Assembly (NCBI GenBank): GCA_003854985.1
Contig: RQOG01000122.1
Coordinates: forward strand, 1 to 32,908
Direction: 5' to 3'
DNA length: 32,908 nucleotides
Source: Calditrichota bacterium
GTDB taxonomy: Bacteria; Calditrichota; Calditrichia; Calditrichales; Calditrichaceae
The notes beneath the pieces are model-generated. The model did no database searches and was not told the DNA's origin. It worked only from the letters and a program-made list of their open reading frames with translations. Of the stretch, positions 6,813 through 15,252 are shown in pieces; positions within the stretch are counted from its first letter, which is position 1; the number at the start of each line of letters is the position of its first letter. A program made the position numbers and the translations under genes.

Positions 6813-8788
6813 AAAAATGCTATCAAACTGTAAATGGTTATAATAATTAAAATAAACGCTATATAATACCGGATGTCGGTCTGATTAAAAATGCCGATTT
6901 TTGAGATAAAAGATTTAAGAAATCCGTATGCCGGCATAGCCAGTTTGCGGTCTACAAAATCCCTGGAATGACTTTCAAATTTTAAAGGCGTCGGGAAAGG
7001 TTTTTCGGATTTGTCAATTTCCTTGTTATACAGCAATATCGATCCGGATATGGTATTGATTTCATCGGCAAACGACGATGCCGTATACTGCATCCGGGGC
7101 GAAAGATTTTCATAACCGCAGGCCCAGGCTCCGGAAACCCGCGACCCGTATTTTTTATGGTGCCATAATTTTACCAGCAATAACGCCGCGATGCCTAAAA
7201 CGATTGAACCGAAAATTGCGGAAAGATAAAACCAGTCCATATTGATCAATGTAGAGGAAGGTTGAATATTAAAACTGGCGGCGATAACTCTTTGAACGAT
7301 TTCTACAAAAGGCGCAGGATAGAATCCGATGGCAATACACAGCGCCGCAAAAATACCCAGAGAAAGATAATCATAAATCGTCGTATGGAAATGCTTGACT
7401 TCTTTCCTTTCGCTGCCCAGAAAAATGATCGCGTTGACTTTCGTAAAACAGGCCACCGCCAGTCCGCCGACAAAGGCCAGACCGACAACCATGATCAGCA
7501 TCAGGATGGGATAGTAATTTTTCAGTTCACCGGCAATGCTGAAAAATCCTGTAAAAATAACAAACTCGGAAATGAAACCATTGAGCGGCGGTATACCGCT
7601 GATGGCCACCGAACCGATCAGAAAAAACAGGGCAATATACCCGGCGCGGTGAACCAGTCCGCCCATGAGTTCAATATTGCGCGTATCCAGATTCTGGCAG
7701 ACAATTCCGCTGCCGATAAAGAGAAGACTTTTAAATATGGCATGGTTAAGCGTATGCAGAAGCGCGCCGCCGAATCCCAAAAATTCAACCGCCGGCAGAT
7801 TATTTGCCGAGCCGATAAACCCGATGCCGATTCCGATGCCGATGATACCGATATTTTCCACTGAGTGATAAGCAAGCAGTTTTTTAATATCATGCTGGGC
7901 CAGCGCATACCAAACGCCGAAGACGGCGCTGATCATACTGACTATCAGCACCAGCCATCCGCTCCATTCCGGCACCGGTTTGATAAATAAAAATGTTCTT
8001 ATAATGCCATAGATACCGGTTTTTATGATCACCCCGGACAAAAAAGCGCTCATCACGGTCGGCGCCACCGGGTGGGCCTGCGGCAGCCAGAAATGGAAAG
8101 GCATAAAACCTGCCTTAATCCCAAAACCGATGAATGATAAAATAAAAATAGTTGAGATCACCGCGCCGTCTTCAAAGGAAAGATGATAATCGCTTAAAAA
8201 CCAGCTCCCGGTCTGATGATGCAGCAGGAAGAAAAAGATATACAGAATAAAAACGACGACATGCGAAGCGGCAAAGTAATAAAAGCTTCCTTTCTGCACT
8301 TCCTCTTTTTCTTTCTCCAGAATCATACAAAAATAGGCGGAAATACTCATTACTTCCCAGCAGACCAAAAAGAAAACGGCTTGATTGGCTATAACAATAA
8401 CCTGGGTGGAAATAATGGTTAAAATATAAAATAATATAAAGTTTTTAATTCCTATCTTCTTTTCCATGTAATGCCGGAGGTAGGAAAAATTATACAATGT
8501 GGTCGGAATAGCGGCCAATTGAATGACAAACAAAAAATAGAAACTCAGCCCGTCAAGCCGTATCCAGTTATTCAATAAACTGTTTTGAGGTCCGGTCGGA
8601 AGCGCGAAAAAAAGTTTTGAGGACAAGGTTACAAAAAGGCCCGATACCAAACCGATGAGTAAAACAAAGTTGGAATAATACAAAGCCCGGCGATCATTTT
8701 TTAATCCTGTAAAAACTATAGCTAAAAATTGAATTGCAAATACAGCGGCAAAAAGGATATTCCCGGTATTAGAAAAAAAGCCATTCAT
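6803..8788 (-). CDS. HyfB-like antiporter-type membrane subunit
   Basis: A 661-residue membrane protein close to E. coli HyfB (672) in length, of the NuoL/M family. Key residues are Glu145 (CWEVMSISAYF), Lys225 (GIKAGFMPFHFWLPQAHP), His232 and Lys256 (GVIIKTGIYG). After the antiporter core there is a C-terminal extension of about 150 residues with CGYENLSPRMQYTASSFADE, typical of HyfB/HycC proteins. It should be an ion-moving subunit of the complex. The start ATG overlaps the stop of the upstream regulator gene in an ATGA. A long plus-strand open frame across 7262-7864 is only an antisense shadow of this gene. Confidence 0.9.
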   Translation of the reverse strand: MNGFFSNTGNILFAAVFAIQFLAIVFTGLKNDRRALYYSNFVLLIGLVSGLFVTLSSKLFFALPTGPQNSLLNNWIRLDGLSFYFLFVIQLAAIPTTLYNFSYLRHYMEKKIGIKNFILFYILTIISTQVIVIANQAVFFLVCWEVMSISAYFCMILEKEKEEVQKGSFYYFAASHVVVFILYIFFFLLHHQTGSWFLSDYHLSFEDGAVISTIFILSFIGFGIKAGFMPFHFWLPQAHPVAPTVMSAFLSGVIIKTGIYGIIRTFLFIKPVPEWSGWLVLIVSMISAVFGVWYALAQHDIKKLLAYHSVENIGIIGIGIGIGFIGSANNLPAVEFLGFGGALLHTLNHAIFKSLLFIGSGIVCQNLDTRNIELMGGLVHRAGYIALFFLIGSVAISGIPPLNGFISEFVIFTGFFSIAGELKNYYPILMLIMVVGLAFVGGLAVACFTKVNAIIFLGSERKEVKHFHTTIYDYLSLGIFAALCIAIGFYPAPFVEIVQRVIAASFNIQPSSTLINMDWFYLSAIFGSIVLGIAALLLVKLWHHKKYGSRVSGAWACGYENLSPRMQYTASSFADEINTISGSILLYNKEIDKSEKPFPTPLKFESHSRDFVDRKLAMPAYGFLKSFISKIGIFNQTDIRYYIAFILIIITIYSLIAFLWT

Positions 8789-9456
8789 ACTTTGTTTCTG
8801 GTTTCCTCTATCTTCTTAATAATATCAAGAATTTTATTCGATTCGAGCCGGTTCTCCAGGGTGAATCTGAAGGTTTCCCCGGACAGCAAAAAACTGAGAT
8901 GCGCCAGCAGGCTTAAATGCTGTTTGATGGTTTGGGAAATCAGTAAAATTAGAGTATGAACCGGTTTACCGTCAATGGATTTCAGGTTTAGCGGTTTTTC
9001 CGGAAAGAAAAAATGAATCAGAGGTTTGTTTCTGCCGACCATCAGCGGCACCCTGGGATGCGGCAGGCTTATACCGTTGCCGATGGCTGTGCTCATCATG
9101 TCTTCTCTCATTTTTAAAAGCTGAATAATGATATCCCGGTCAACGTTTTTATCAAAATCTATGGCGGTAACCATTTGCTCAATATAGGAAGATTCGCTGA
9201 GTTTACAGTTGTAATGAAATGAATCTTTACCAAGCAGAGTTCCCAGGGTTTCAATATGATATTCGGTTAATTTCTTATGACCGGAAATATTAATAGGCAG
9301 ACCGCGTCCTAATGCCCATTCGATAATCTGCTGTTTGTTAAACCCGGTCTTATCGTGAAGAATTTGAAACGGGATAGCTTTTTTTCTGATTAACTGCTGA
9401 ATTTCCTTTTCGGAAAGCATCAGCAATAAGGAAACATCTTTTATATCTAAATCCAT
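8785..9456 (-). CDS. HTH plus PTS EIIA (fructose/mannitol type) regulatory protein heading the Ehr operon
   Basis: The C-terminal two thirds is a PTS EIIA type-2 domain. TAIGNGISLPHPR places the phosphorylatable histidine at His133, counted from the ATG at 9456, and a later HLSLLAHLSFLL matches the second conserved segment. The N-terminal part (about residues 5-55, LSEKEIQQLIRKKAIPFQI then FNKQQIIEWALG) resembles an excisionase-type helix-turn-helix. No EIIB or EIIC is encoded nearby, so this is a regulatory EIIA rather than a sugar transporter, comparable in concept to EIIA-Ntr. A TTG at 9480 would add eight residues. I prefer the ATG because family members start close to the HTH; neither start has a strong ribosome binding site. 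It is probably co-expressed with, and may control, the membrane complex. Confidence 0.8.
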   Translation of the reverse strand: MDLDIKDVSLLLMLSEKEIQQLIRKKAIPFQILHDKTGFNKQQIIEWALGRGLPINISGHKKLTEYHIETLGTLLGKDSFHYNCKLSESSYIEQMVTAIDFDKNVDRDIIIQLLKMREDMMSTAIGNGISLPHPRVPLMVGRNKPLIHFFFPEKPLNLKSIDGKPVHTLILLISQTIKQHLSLLAHLSFLLSGETFRFTLENRLESNKILDIIKKIEETRNKV

Positions 9457-9631
9457 ACCCGAAACCGTAACTCTAATCAACCGGTTTTAAATACATTTTT
9501 ATTCTGAATAACCTAACCGGATTTTTTGCCGTGAAAATAACAGCAGAATAACAACTTAGCAATAGTCCGGTGATAATTTTTTTTCAGGATTTTACAAATA
9601 TTAAAAAACCATTTAAGCGACACTGAAATAT

Positions 9632-9647
9632 AAGATTCAGGAATCTT
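9632..9647. terminator. hairpin between the signalling block and the Ehr operon
   Basis: AAGATTC (9632-9638) and GAATCTT (9641-9647) form a 7-bp stem followed on the plus strand by three more T (9648-9650). All flanking genes are on the minus strand, where the hairpin lies about 90 bases past the stop of the receiver-kinase-receiver gene but has only a broken U-tract. It is a weak terminator candidate or an operator upstream of the Ehr operon. Confidence 0.3.
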
Positions 9648-9738
9648 TTTACTCAACAGCTAACAATATCAAGAATATAAGGCTTAATCACTGATTTAAT
9701 ATAGTCATGAAGATTTATTCGGAAAGGAATATTAGATG

Positions 9739-11310
9739 CTATTTTGCCTCATTCAGCGTTTTTCTTACTTTCCTGAGCAGATCTATCGGGGAATACGGTT
9801 TTTGAATAAGATTGATCTTTTCATCAAGCATACCATGATTACCGATAACGCTTTCCGTATATCCGGACATATACAGAATCTTAATCTCGGGATGAATGCT
9901 GTTAACTTCTTTAGCCAGTTCATGACCATTTTTACCGGGTAGAACGATATCGGTTAACAATAAATGAATCGGTTCTTTTGATTTATTGATCATTTCCAGA
10001 GCGGCTTCAGCCGTAGAGGCTTCAAGTACATTATATCCGTAATCCTTTAATACTTCAATGGCTAATTCCAAAACCGCTTCTTCATCCTCAACAACGAGTA
10101 TTGTCTCTGTCCCGTCAAGTTTTTCAGGAGTTTTCTTAAATTCCGGTATGATTTCAATCTCTTCATCAATAGACTTCAGGAATATCTTAAATGTGGTGCC
10201 TTTATTCAGCTCGCTGTATACATAGATACTGCCGCCGCTCTGCTTTACAATGCCGTAAACCATCGAAAGGCCAAGTCCTGTGCCTTTGCCTTTTTCTTTG
10301 GTAGTAAAAAAAGGTTCGAAAATTTTGGATTTTGTATCATTATCCATACCGGATCCGGTATCTGTAATGACCAGCATAACATGTTTTCCGGGAAAGGAAC
10401 CATGGTGTTCTTCGGCATAGCGTTTATCCAGTATAACATTCTCGGTTTCTATAATGATTTTACCGCCCTGCGGCATTGAATCTCTGGAATTAATAACCAG
10501 GTTTAAAATAACCTGCTCCATCTGCCCCGGAGCGGCTTTGATGTAATCCAGGTTTTTATCCAGCGCGATGATCAGATCAATATCTTCCCCTATTAACCTG
10601 CGCAATAAATCTTCCATATTCAGAATAAGATCATTTAAATCAAGCACTACAGGTTTCAAAGCCTGTTTGCGGCTAAAAGCCAATAACTGGCGGGTCAGAT
10701 TCTCCGCGCGGCGGCCGGCCTGGCGTATTTTTTGAATGTTTTCAAAATTCGGATCATTCTTTTTTAGATTCGACAGAATCAAATCACTATATCCGTTAAT
10801 TACGGTAAGCAGGTTATTGAAATCATGGGCCACACCACCGGTTAACCGGCCGATGGCTTCCATTTTCTGCGCCTGAAATAACTGTTCTTCTATTTTGGTT
10901 TTTTCTTCCTGAGCTGCCTGACGCTGGCGCCGTACTTCGGTTTCGCGCAGTTCACGTTCTACCGCAGGCACCAGCCGTGAAAGATTGTTTTTATTGATAA
11001 AATCCTGAGCGCCGGCGCGCAGGGCAGAAACGGCTATTTCTTCGCCGATAGCGCCGGATACAATGATAATTGGTATTTCCAGTTCTTTTTGTTTAACGAT
11101 TTCTATGGCGGCGGGCGCGCTGAATCTTGGCATTGAATAATCGGTAATTACAATATCCCATTCTTCATTTTCGAGAGCCTTTACCAGGTCGGTGGCCGTA
11201 TCCACTCGCTCGTAATGAGAATTATATCCTCCGGATTTTAAGGCGCGTACTAATAATAAGGTATCGTCTTCAGAATCATCGACAATCAGTACGCGTAAAG
11301 ATTTGGCCAT
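9739..11310 (-). CDS. soluble receiver - histidine kinase - receiver hybrid protein
   Basis: A 523-residue protein without membrane segments. Domain order is receiver (phospho-acceptor Asp57 in VITDYSMP), a short coiled linker (about 115-150), HisKA with GGVAHDFNN (His162), HATPase with [12 protein letters not shown] (about 268-279), DTGSGM (317-322) and GKGTGLGL (341-348), then a second receiver with Asp454 in [10 protein letters not shown]. This is the NtrB-like blade of kinases that take input through a receiver. It lies two bases after the stand-alone receiver gene, so the two are surely co-transcribed, and it could be the next station in a phosphorelay starting at the four large kinases upstream. 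It has no DNA-binding domain. Confidence 0.92.
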   Translation of the reverse strand: MAKSLRVLIVDDSEDDTLLLVRALKSGGYNSHYERVDTATDLVKALENEEWDIVITDYSMPRFSAPAAIEIVKQKELEIPIIIVSGAIGEEIAVSALRAGAQDFINKNNLSRLVPAVERELRETEVRRQRQAAQEEKTKIEEQLFQAQKMEAIGRLTGGVAHDFNNLLTVINGYSDLILSNLKKNDPNFENIQKIRQAGRRAENLTRQLLAFSRKQALKPVVLDLNDLILNMEDLLRRLIGEDIDLIIALDKNLDYIKAAPGQMEQVILNLVINSRDSMPQGGKIIIETENVILDKRYAEEHHGSFPGKHVMLVITDTGSGMDNDTKSKIFEPFFTTKEKGKGTGLGLSMVYGIVKQSGGSIYVYSELNKGTTFKIFLKSIDEEIEIIPEFKKTPEKLDGTETILVVEDEEAVLELAIEVLKDYGYNVLEASTAEAALEMINKSKEPIHLLLTDIVLPGKNGHELAKEVNSIHPEIKILYMSGYTESVIGNHGMLDEKINLIQKPYSPIDLLRKVRKTLNEAK

Positions 11311-11312
11311 CC

Positions 11313-11759
11313 TTAGCTCCCTGCTGATTTAGGCACTTCATTTAAAAGAACCCAGTAAAGAGCGAGTTGCTTCACGGAACTCTGAAAATCATTAAAATCG
11401 ACCGGTTTCCGGACATAGCTGTTCGCGCCTAATTTATAACTCTCTACCAGGTCGCGGTCTTCATCGGAAGAAGTAAGAATAACCACAGGAATCATCGATG
11501 TTTTTTTATCCGATTTTATTTTCTTCAGAACATCCAATCCGTTTAATTTCGGCAGTTTAATATCCAGCATAATCAAAACCGGACTGATGGAGATATCACG
11601 GGATTTATATTTGCCAGTACAAAACAGATAATCCAGGGCTTCAACCCCATCACGCACCACGATAATTTCATTTTTAATATGGTTTTTTTTAAGCGTGCGT
11701 ATGGTCAGTTCTTCATCATCTGCATTGTCTTCGACCAATAATATGATTTTTTCGCTCAT
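11313..11759 (-). CDS. stand-alone Rcp1-type response regulator receiver protein
   Basis: A 148-residue single receiver domain. Acidic residues VEDNADDEE lie at 9-17, the phospho-acceptor is Asp66 in LIMLDIKLP, TSSDEDRD follows, and SYVRKPVDF carries the conserved lysine. The DEDRDLVESYKLGANSYV pattern is that of Rcp1-type regulators, which typically partner kinases with phytochrome-like HisKA domains such as those encoded just upstream. The ATG at 11759 has AAGGAG eight bases upstream, so I reject an in-frame start at 11834, which would add 25 residues and overlap the preceding gene. It has no output domain, so it must signal by phosphotransfer or protein contact. Confidence 0.93.
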   Translation of the reverse strand: MSEKIILLVEDNADDEELTIRTLKKNHIKNEIIVVRDGVEALDYLFCTGKYKSRDISISPVLIMLDIKLPKLNGLDVLKKIKSDKKTSMIPVVILTSSDEDRDLVESYKLGANSYVRKPVDFNDFQSSVKQLALYWVLLNEVPKSAGS

Positions 11760-11823
11760 CAGGCGTTCTCTCCTTTTATACTTTCCAAATATACTAAAAT
11801 ATTCGGCCGATAAAAACCTACCA

Positions 11824-14800
11824 TTAGTTTGCAATACCTATTGTGAAATAAAACGTAGCACCACGGTTTACCCTGCCTTCGGCCCATACTTCGCCGTTAT
11901 GCCTGCCCAGAATCCTTTTTACGGTCGCCAGCCCGATGCCTGTACCTTCATAATCCAGATGCTGCCGGTGAAAGGGCTCAAATAGTTTATCCATATATTT
12001 CATATCAAAGCCCACACCATTATCCTTAATATAATAAACCGGTCCGTTATCTTTTATCATTTTGCCAAATTCTATTTTTGCCACTTTTTTTGATGATGAA
12101 AATTTCCAGGCATTATATAACAGATTCTCCAGAGCAACATAAATCAGGTTGTAATCTCCGACAACTTCCAGGTTTTTTTCGATATCAACTGTTACTTTTC
12201 TTTCCGGTGATTCTGACTTTAGAGTTTCCATAATTCTTTCGGCCATCTGGCTTAAATTAATCGATTGTTTTTTGGTGACACTCCGCGTTACGCGAGACAG
12301 CTTTAACAGGTCGTCAATCAACTGGGCCATATGCCGGGTAGCCCGTATAATGCGTCGCAGATAATCCCGGCCTTTTTCATCCAATTTGGTGCTGTATTCT
12401 TCCAACAGGGTATAACTGAAACCCTGCATACCGCGTAACGGCGTTCTTAAATCATGCGAAATCGAATATGCAAACGATTCCAATTCCAGGTTTGAGTTCC
12501 TTAATTCCAGGGTTCTTTCCTGAACCCGTTGTTCCAGTTCTGTGTTTAGTTTTTTAACTTCCTGTTCTGCGCGGTGCCGTTCGTTTATTTCCTTGCTCAG
12601 ACGCAGGTTAATATTCGCCAACTCACGATTGCGGAATGTTATCTTGCGGGTTCTTATTCTGATAGCGGCGATTATCATTAATAAAAGCGCTAATACAGAA
12701 AAAAGCCTGAACCACCATGTTCCCCAGAAAGGCGGTTTAATTGATATGGCCAGCGATATGCCCTCTGCATTCCAGATGCCATCATTATTTGAGGCTTTTG
12801 CGCGGAATATATATTCACCGGGATCCAGGTTTGTATAGGTGGCAACCCTTTGCCGGGCGTCCGTATAATTCCATTCCTGTTCAAATCCTTCCAATTTAAA
12901 GGCAAACTTATTATTTTCGGGCGAATTAAAATGAAGTGCCGTAAATTCGAAGGCGATAACATCATCCGTATAATCAAGATATAAATGATCTGTCGAGATA
13001 ATGGATTCGGCTAAAATTTGTCTGCCGGCAACAGGCTGCCCGATAGGCACGGATTTATTGAATATTCTTAAATCGGTAATAACAATATCCGGAATAAACC
13101 GGTTGTAATAAATACTATCCGGATGAAAAACACAAAAACCATTCGTACCGCCAATATAAATTTCACCATTTGTTTTATCCTTAAATATGGCATTTACACT
13201 GAATTGCTCAATCTTCAGCTTATCAGAAACATGGTAGCCGCGTAACTGTCTGGTAACAGGATTAAAAAAGGTTAAATATTCGCCGTTTATAAGCCATAAA
13301 TTTCCTTGATCATCTTCGACAATGCCCTGAACGGTATTGTTGTATAACCCGTCTTCTGTGTTGTAGCATTTGAATCTGACCGGCAAATCAGGATTGCCCC
13401 CGCCAATCATGCGGTTCAAACCGGTTGTAGTTCCGGCCCAAATGGTGCCGTCCCTGCTTTGAAACAAAGATATTACCTTATTATCACTCAGGCTTGTGCT
13501 GTCTTTGCTGTTATGCGTGTAATGAAAGAAACAGTCATTGGTTCTGTCATACTTATTTAATCCGCCCTGATCCGTGCCTATCCACAACTGGTTATACTGA
13601 TCTTCCAGCATACACCAGATGATATTGTTATTAATACTCAGCAGATTGTCTGCTTCCGGCTCATAGGTGATAAATTTCCCCGTATTCGGATCAAATCTGG
13701 ATAGTCCTCCTCCCCAGTTGCCGATCCATAAAAAACCTGCTTTATCTTCCAGAATACTAAATACGTTTGTCATGGTTGGGTCAGCGGGCTGGTTATAATA
13801 ACGATAAAATTTTTTACTCGTCCGGTTAAACAGATTCAATCCGACTTCGGTGCCAATCCACAATCTTCCGGATCTGTCTTCATAAATAGAGCGAATGGCA
13901 TTATTACTGATACTATTTGGATTATCTGCCTCATATAAATAATGCGCATATTGTCCGGATTTCGGGTTATAGGAGTTTAACCCTCCGCTGCGGGTTCCGA
14001 GCCATAGAACACCTTTGCGGTCCTTGTAAATGGTAAAAACGGTATTATCATTTACGGAAGGCTTATCTTCTTCCGATTGATAAAGCGTAAACTGGTTATT
14101 ATCAGGATTAAATTTACTAAGTCCGTTCCAGTCCGTTCCAATCCACAGGACATTGGTCCGGTCTTCATAGATGCAATAAATTGAATTACCGCTTATGCTC
14201 TGCATTTCGTTTGGATAATGAAGATATCGGGTAAATGACGGTTTTCCGGAATTATGAGTTTTTTCCAGTTCTTTGGAATCAAGCCTGTACAGGCCGCCGC
14301 CCCAGGAGCCGATCCAAAGGTTACCTGACCGGTCTATAGAAAGACTGATAAGCATGTTATGACTTATACTCTGCGGATCATTCGGATTATACTGAAACCG
14401 GATAAACCGGTCTGAATCCAGATCATATTTATTTAATCCGCCGCCCCAGGTAGCGATCCAGATATCGCCGTGACTATCAAGTTCCAGCGCGGATACATTA
14501 TCATGACTTAAACTATTTGGATTTTCAGGATCATGTCTATAATGACGAACAAACAATTCTTTTTCAGGGTCAAAAATACTTATACCATATCTGGTGCCGA
14601 TCCACAGCAATCCGTTTCTATCCTGGATCAATGAAGATACTTTATCAGTAATCAGACTCTGCGGATCGGAAGGATTATTCTGAAAACGGATAAATTGAAG
14701 CCGGTTTTCAGCAAATAACGATGTGTCCTTATTTTCGGGATTAAAAACAACTTTATTTAATCCGCCGCCCCAGGTGGCAATCCAGATTGTTCCGGACCGG

Positions 14801-15252
14801 TCTTCTACAATTCTATATATTTCATTATTACTTATACTGTTTTTGTCCAGTTCGGAATGCATATAGGTAATAAAATGCTCATGATCAGCGTCATATAAGC
14901 TGATTCCCCCACCTAAAGTACCAATCCATAATTGTCCTTTTCTGTCCAGCAGCATTGTCCTGATAAAATTATGACTCAGGCTATGGGGCTGGTTAGCCTC
15001 TTTTCTGAAAACCTTAAAAGTATATCCGTCGTAACGGCTAAGACCATCATAAGTGCCGAACCAGATAAAACCTGTTCTGTCCTGAATAATGGAAGTTACC
15101 GAGTTCTGCGACAAGCCCTGCTTAGCGGTAATATTCTCAAAATAGAGTTTTTGCGCAACAAGTACATCGCCGGTAAACCATACCGACACAAAAAGCAAAG
15201 AATAAATCTTAAACTTATTCCTGCCGATGGTCTTTAGTATTTCTCTCCACAA
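11824..15252 (-). CDS. two-propeller sensor histidine kinase A (Reg_prop, Y_Y_Y, HisKA, HATPase)
   Basis: A 1142-residue membrane kinase. An N-terminal hydrophobic segment (about 15-33) exports a region with 14 Reg_prop blades of the LWIGT-x-GG type, enough for two seven-bladed propellers. A Y_Y_Y domain (ALHFNSPENN to NLDPGEYIFRAKASNNDG), the PPFWGTWWF signature and one membrane helix follow. A coiled coil leads into HisKA with SISHDLRTPLRG (His933), then HATPase with NLLYNAWKF, DNGVGF and EGTGIGLA. It lacks the receiver and AraC domains found in classical hybrid two-component systems. The TTG start at 15252 lies inside kinase B's 3' end (38-base overlap) with GGGGGAAG upstream. The ligand is unknown. 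It is the last kinase of the series, 64 bases from the Rcp1-type receiver gene. Confidence 0.92.
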   Translation of the reverse strand: MWREILKTIGRNKFKIYSLLFVSVWFTGDVLVAQKLYFENITAKQGLSQNSVTSIIQDRTGFIWFGTYDGLSRYDGYTFKVFRKEANQPHSLSHNFIRTMLLDRKGQLWIGTLGGGISLYDADHEHFITYMHSELDKNSISNNEIYRIVEDRSGTIWIATWGGGLNKVVFNPENKDTSLFAENRLQFIRFQNNPSDPQSLITDKVSSLIQDRNGLLWIGTRYGISIFDPEKELFVRHYRHDPENPNSLSHDNVSALELDSHGDIWIATWGGGLNKYDLDSDRFIRFQYNPNDPQSISHNMLISLSIDRSGNLWIGSWGGGLYRLDSKELEKTHNSGKPSFTRYLHYPNEMQSISGNSIYCIYEDRTNVLWIGTDWNGLSKFNPDNNQFTLYQSEEDKPSVNDNTVFTIYKDRKGVLWLGTRSGGLNSYNPKSGQYAHYLYEADNPNSISNNAIRSIYEDRSGRLWIGTEVGLNLFNRTSKKFYRYYNQPADPTMTNVFSILEDKAGFLWIGNWGGGLSRFDPNTGKFITYEPEADNLLSINNNIIWCMLEDQYNQLWIGTDQGGLNKYDRTNDCFFHYTHNSKDSTSLSDNKVISLFQSRDGTIWAGTTTGLNRMIGGGNPDLPVRFKCYNTEDGLYNNTVQGIVEDDQGNLWLINGEYLTFFNPVTRQLRGYHVSDKLKIEQFSVNAIFKDKTNGEIYIGGTNGFCVFHPDSIYYNRFIPDIVITDLRIFNKSVPIGQPVAGRQILAESIISTDHLYLDYTDDVIAFEFTALHFNSPENNKFAFKLEGFEQEWNYTDARQRVATYTNLDPGEYIFRAKASNNDGIWNAEGISLAISIKPPFWGTWWFRLFSVLALLLMIIAAIRIRTRKITFRNRELANINLRLSKEINERHRAEQEVKKLNTELEQRVQERTLELRNSNLELESFAYSISHDLRTPLRGMQGFSYTLLEEYSTKLDEKGRDYLRRIIRATRHMAQLIDDLLKLSRVTRSVTKKQSINLSQMAERIMETLKSESPERKVTVDIEKNLEVVGDYNLIYVALENLLYNAWKFSSSKKVAKIEFGKMIKDNGPVYYIKDNGVGFDMKYMDKLFEPFHRQHLDYEGTGIGLATVKRILGRHNGEVWAEGRVNRGATFYFTIGIAN

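Noticed and set aside
7262..7864. 200-residue plus-strand open frame
   Set aside because: It is antisense to the well-supported HyfB-like gene and its product is a low-complexity, polar shadow with no domain.
11760..11834. 25-residue N-terminal extension of the Rcp1-type receiver
   Set aside because: The internal ATG at 11759 has a strong AAGGAG site at correct spacing and gives the normal family N-terminus.
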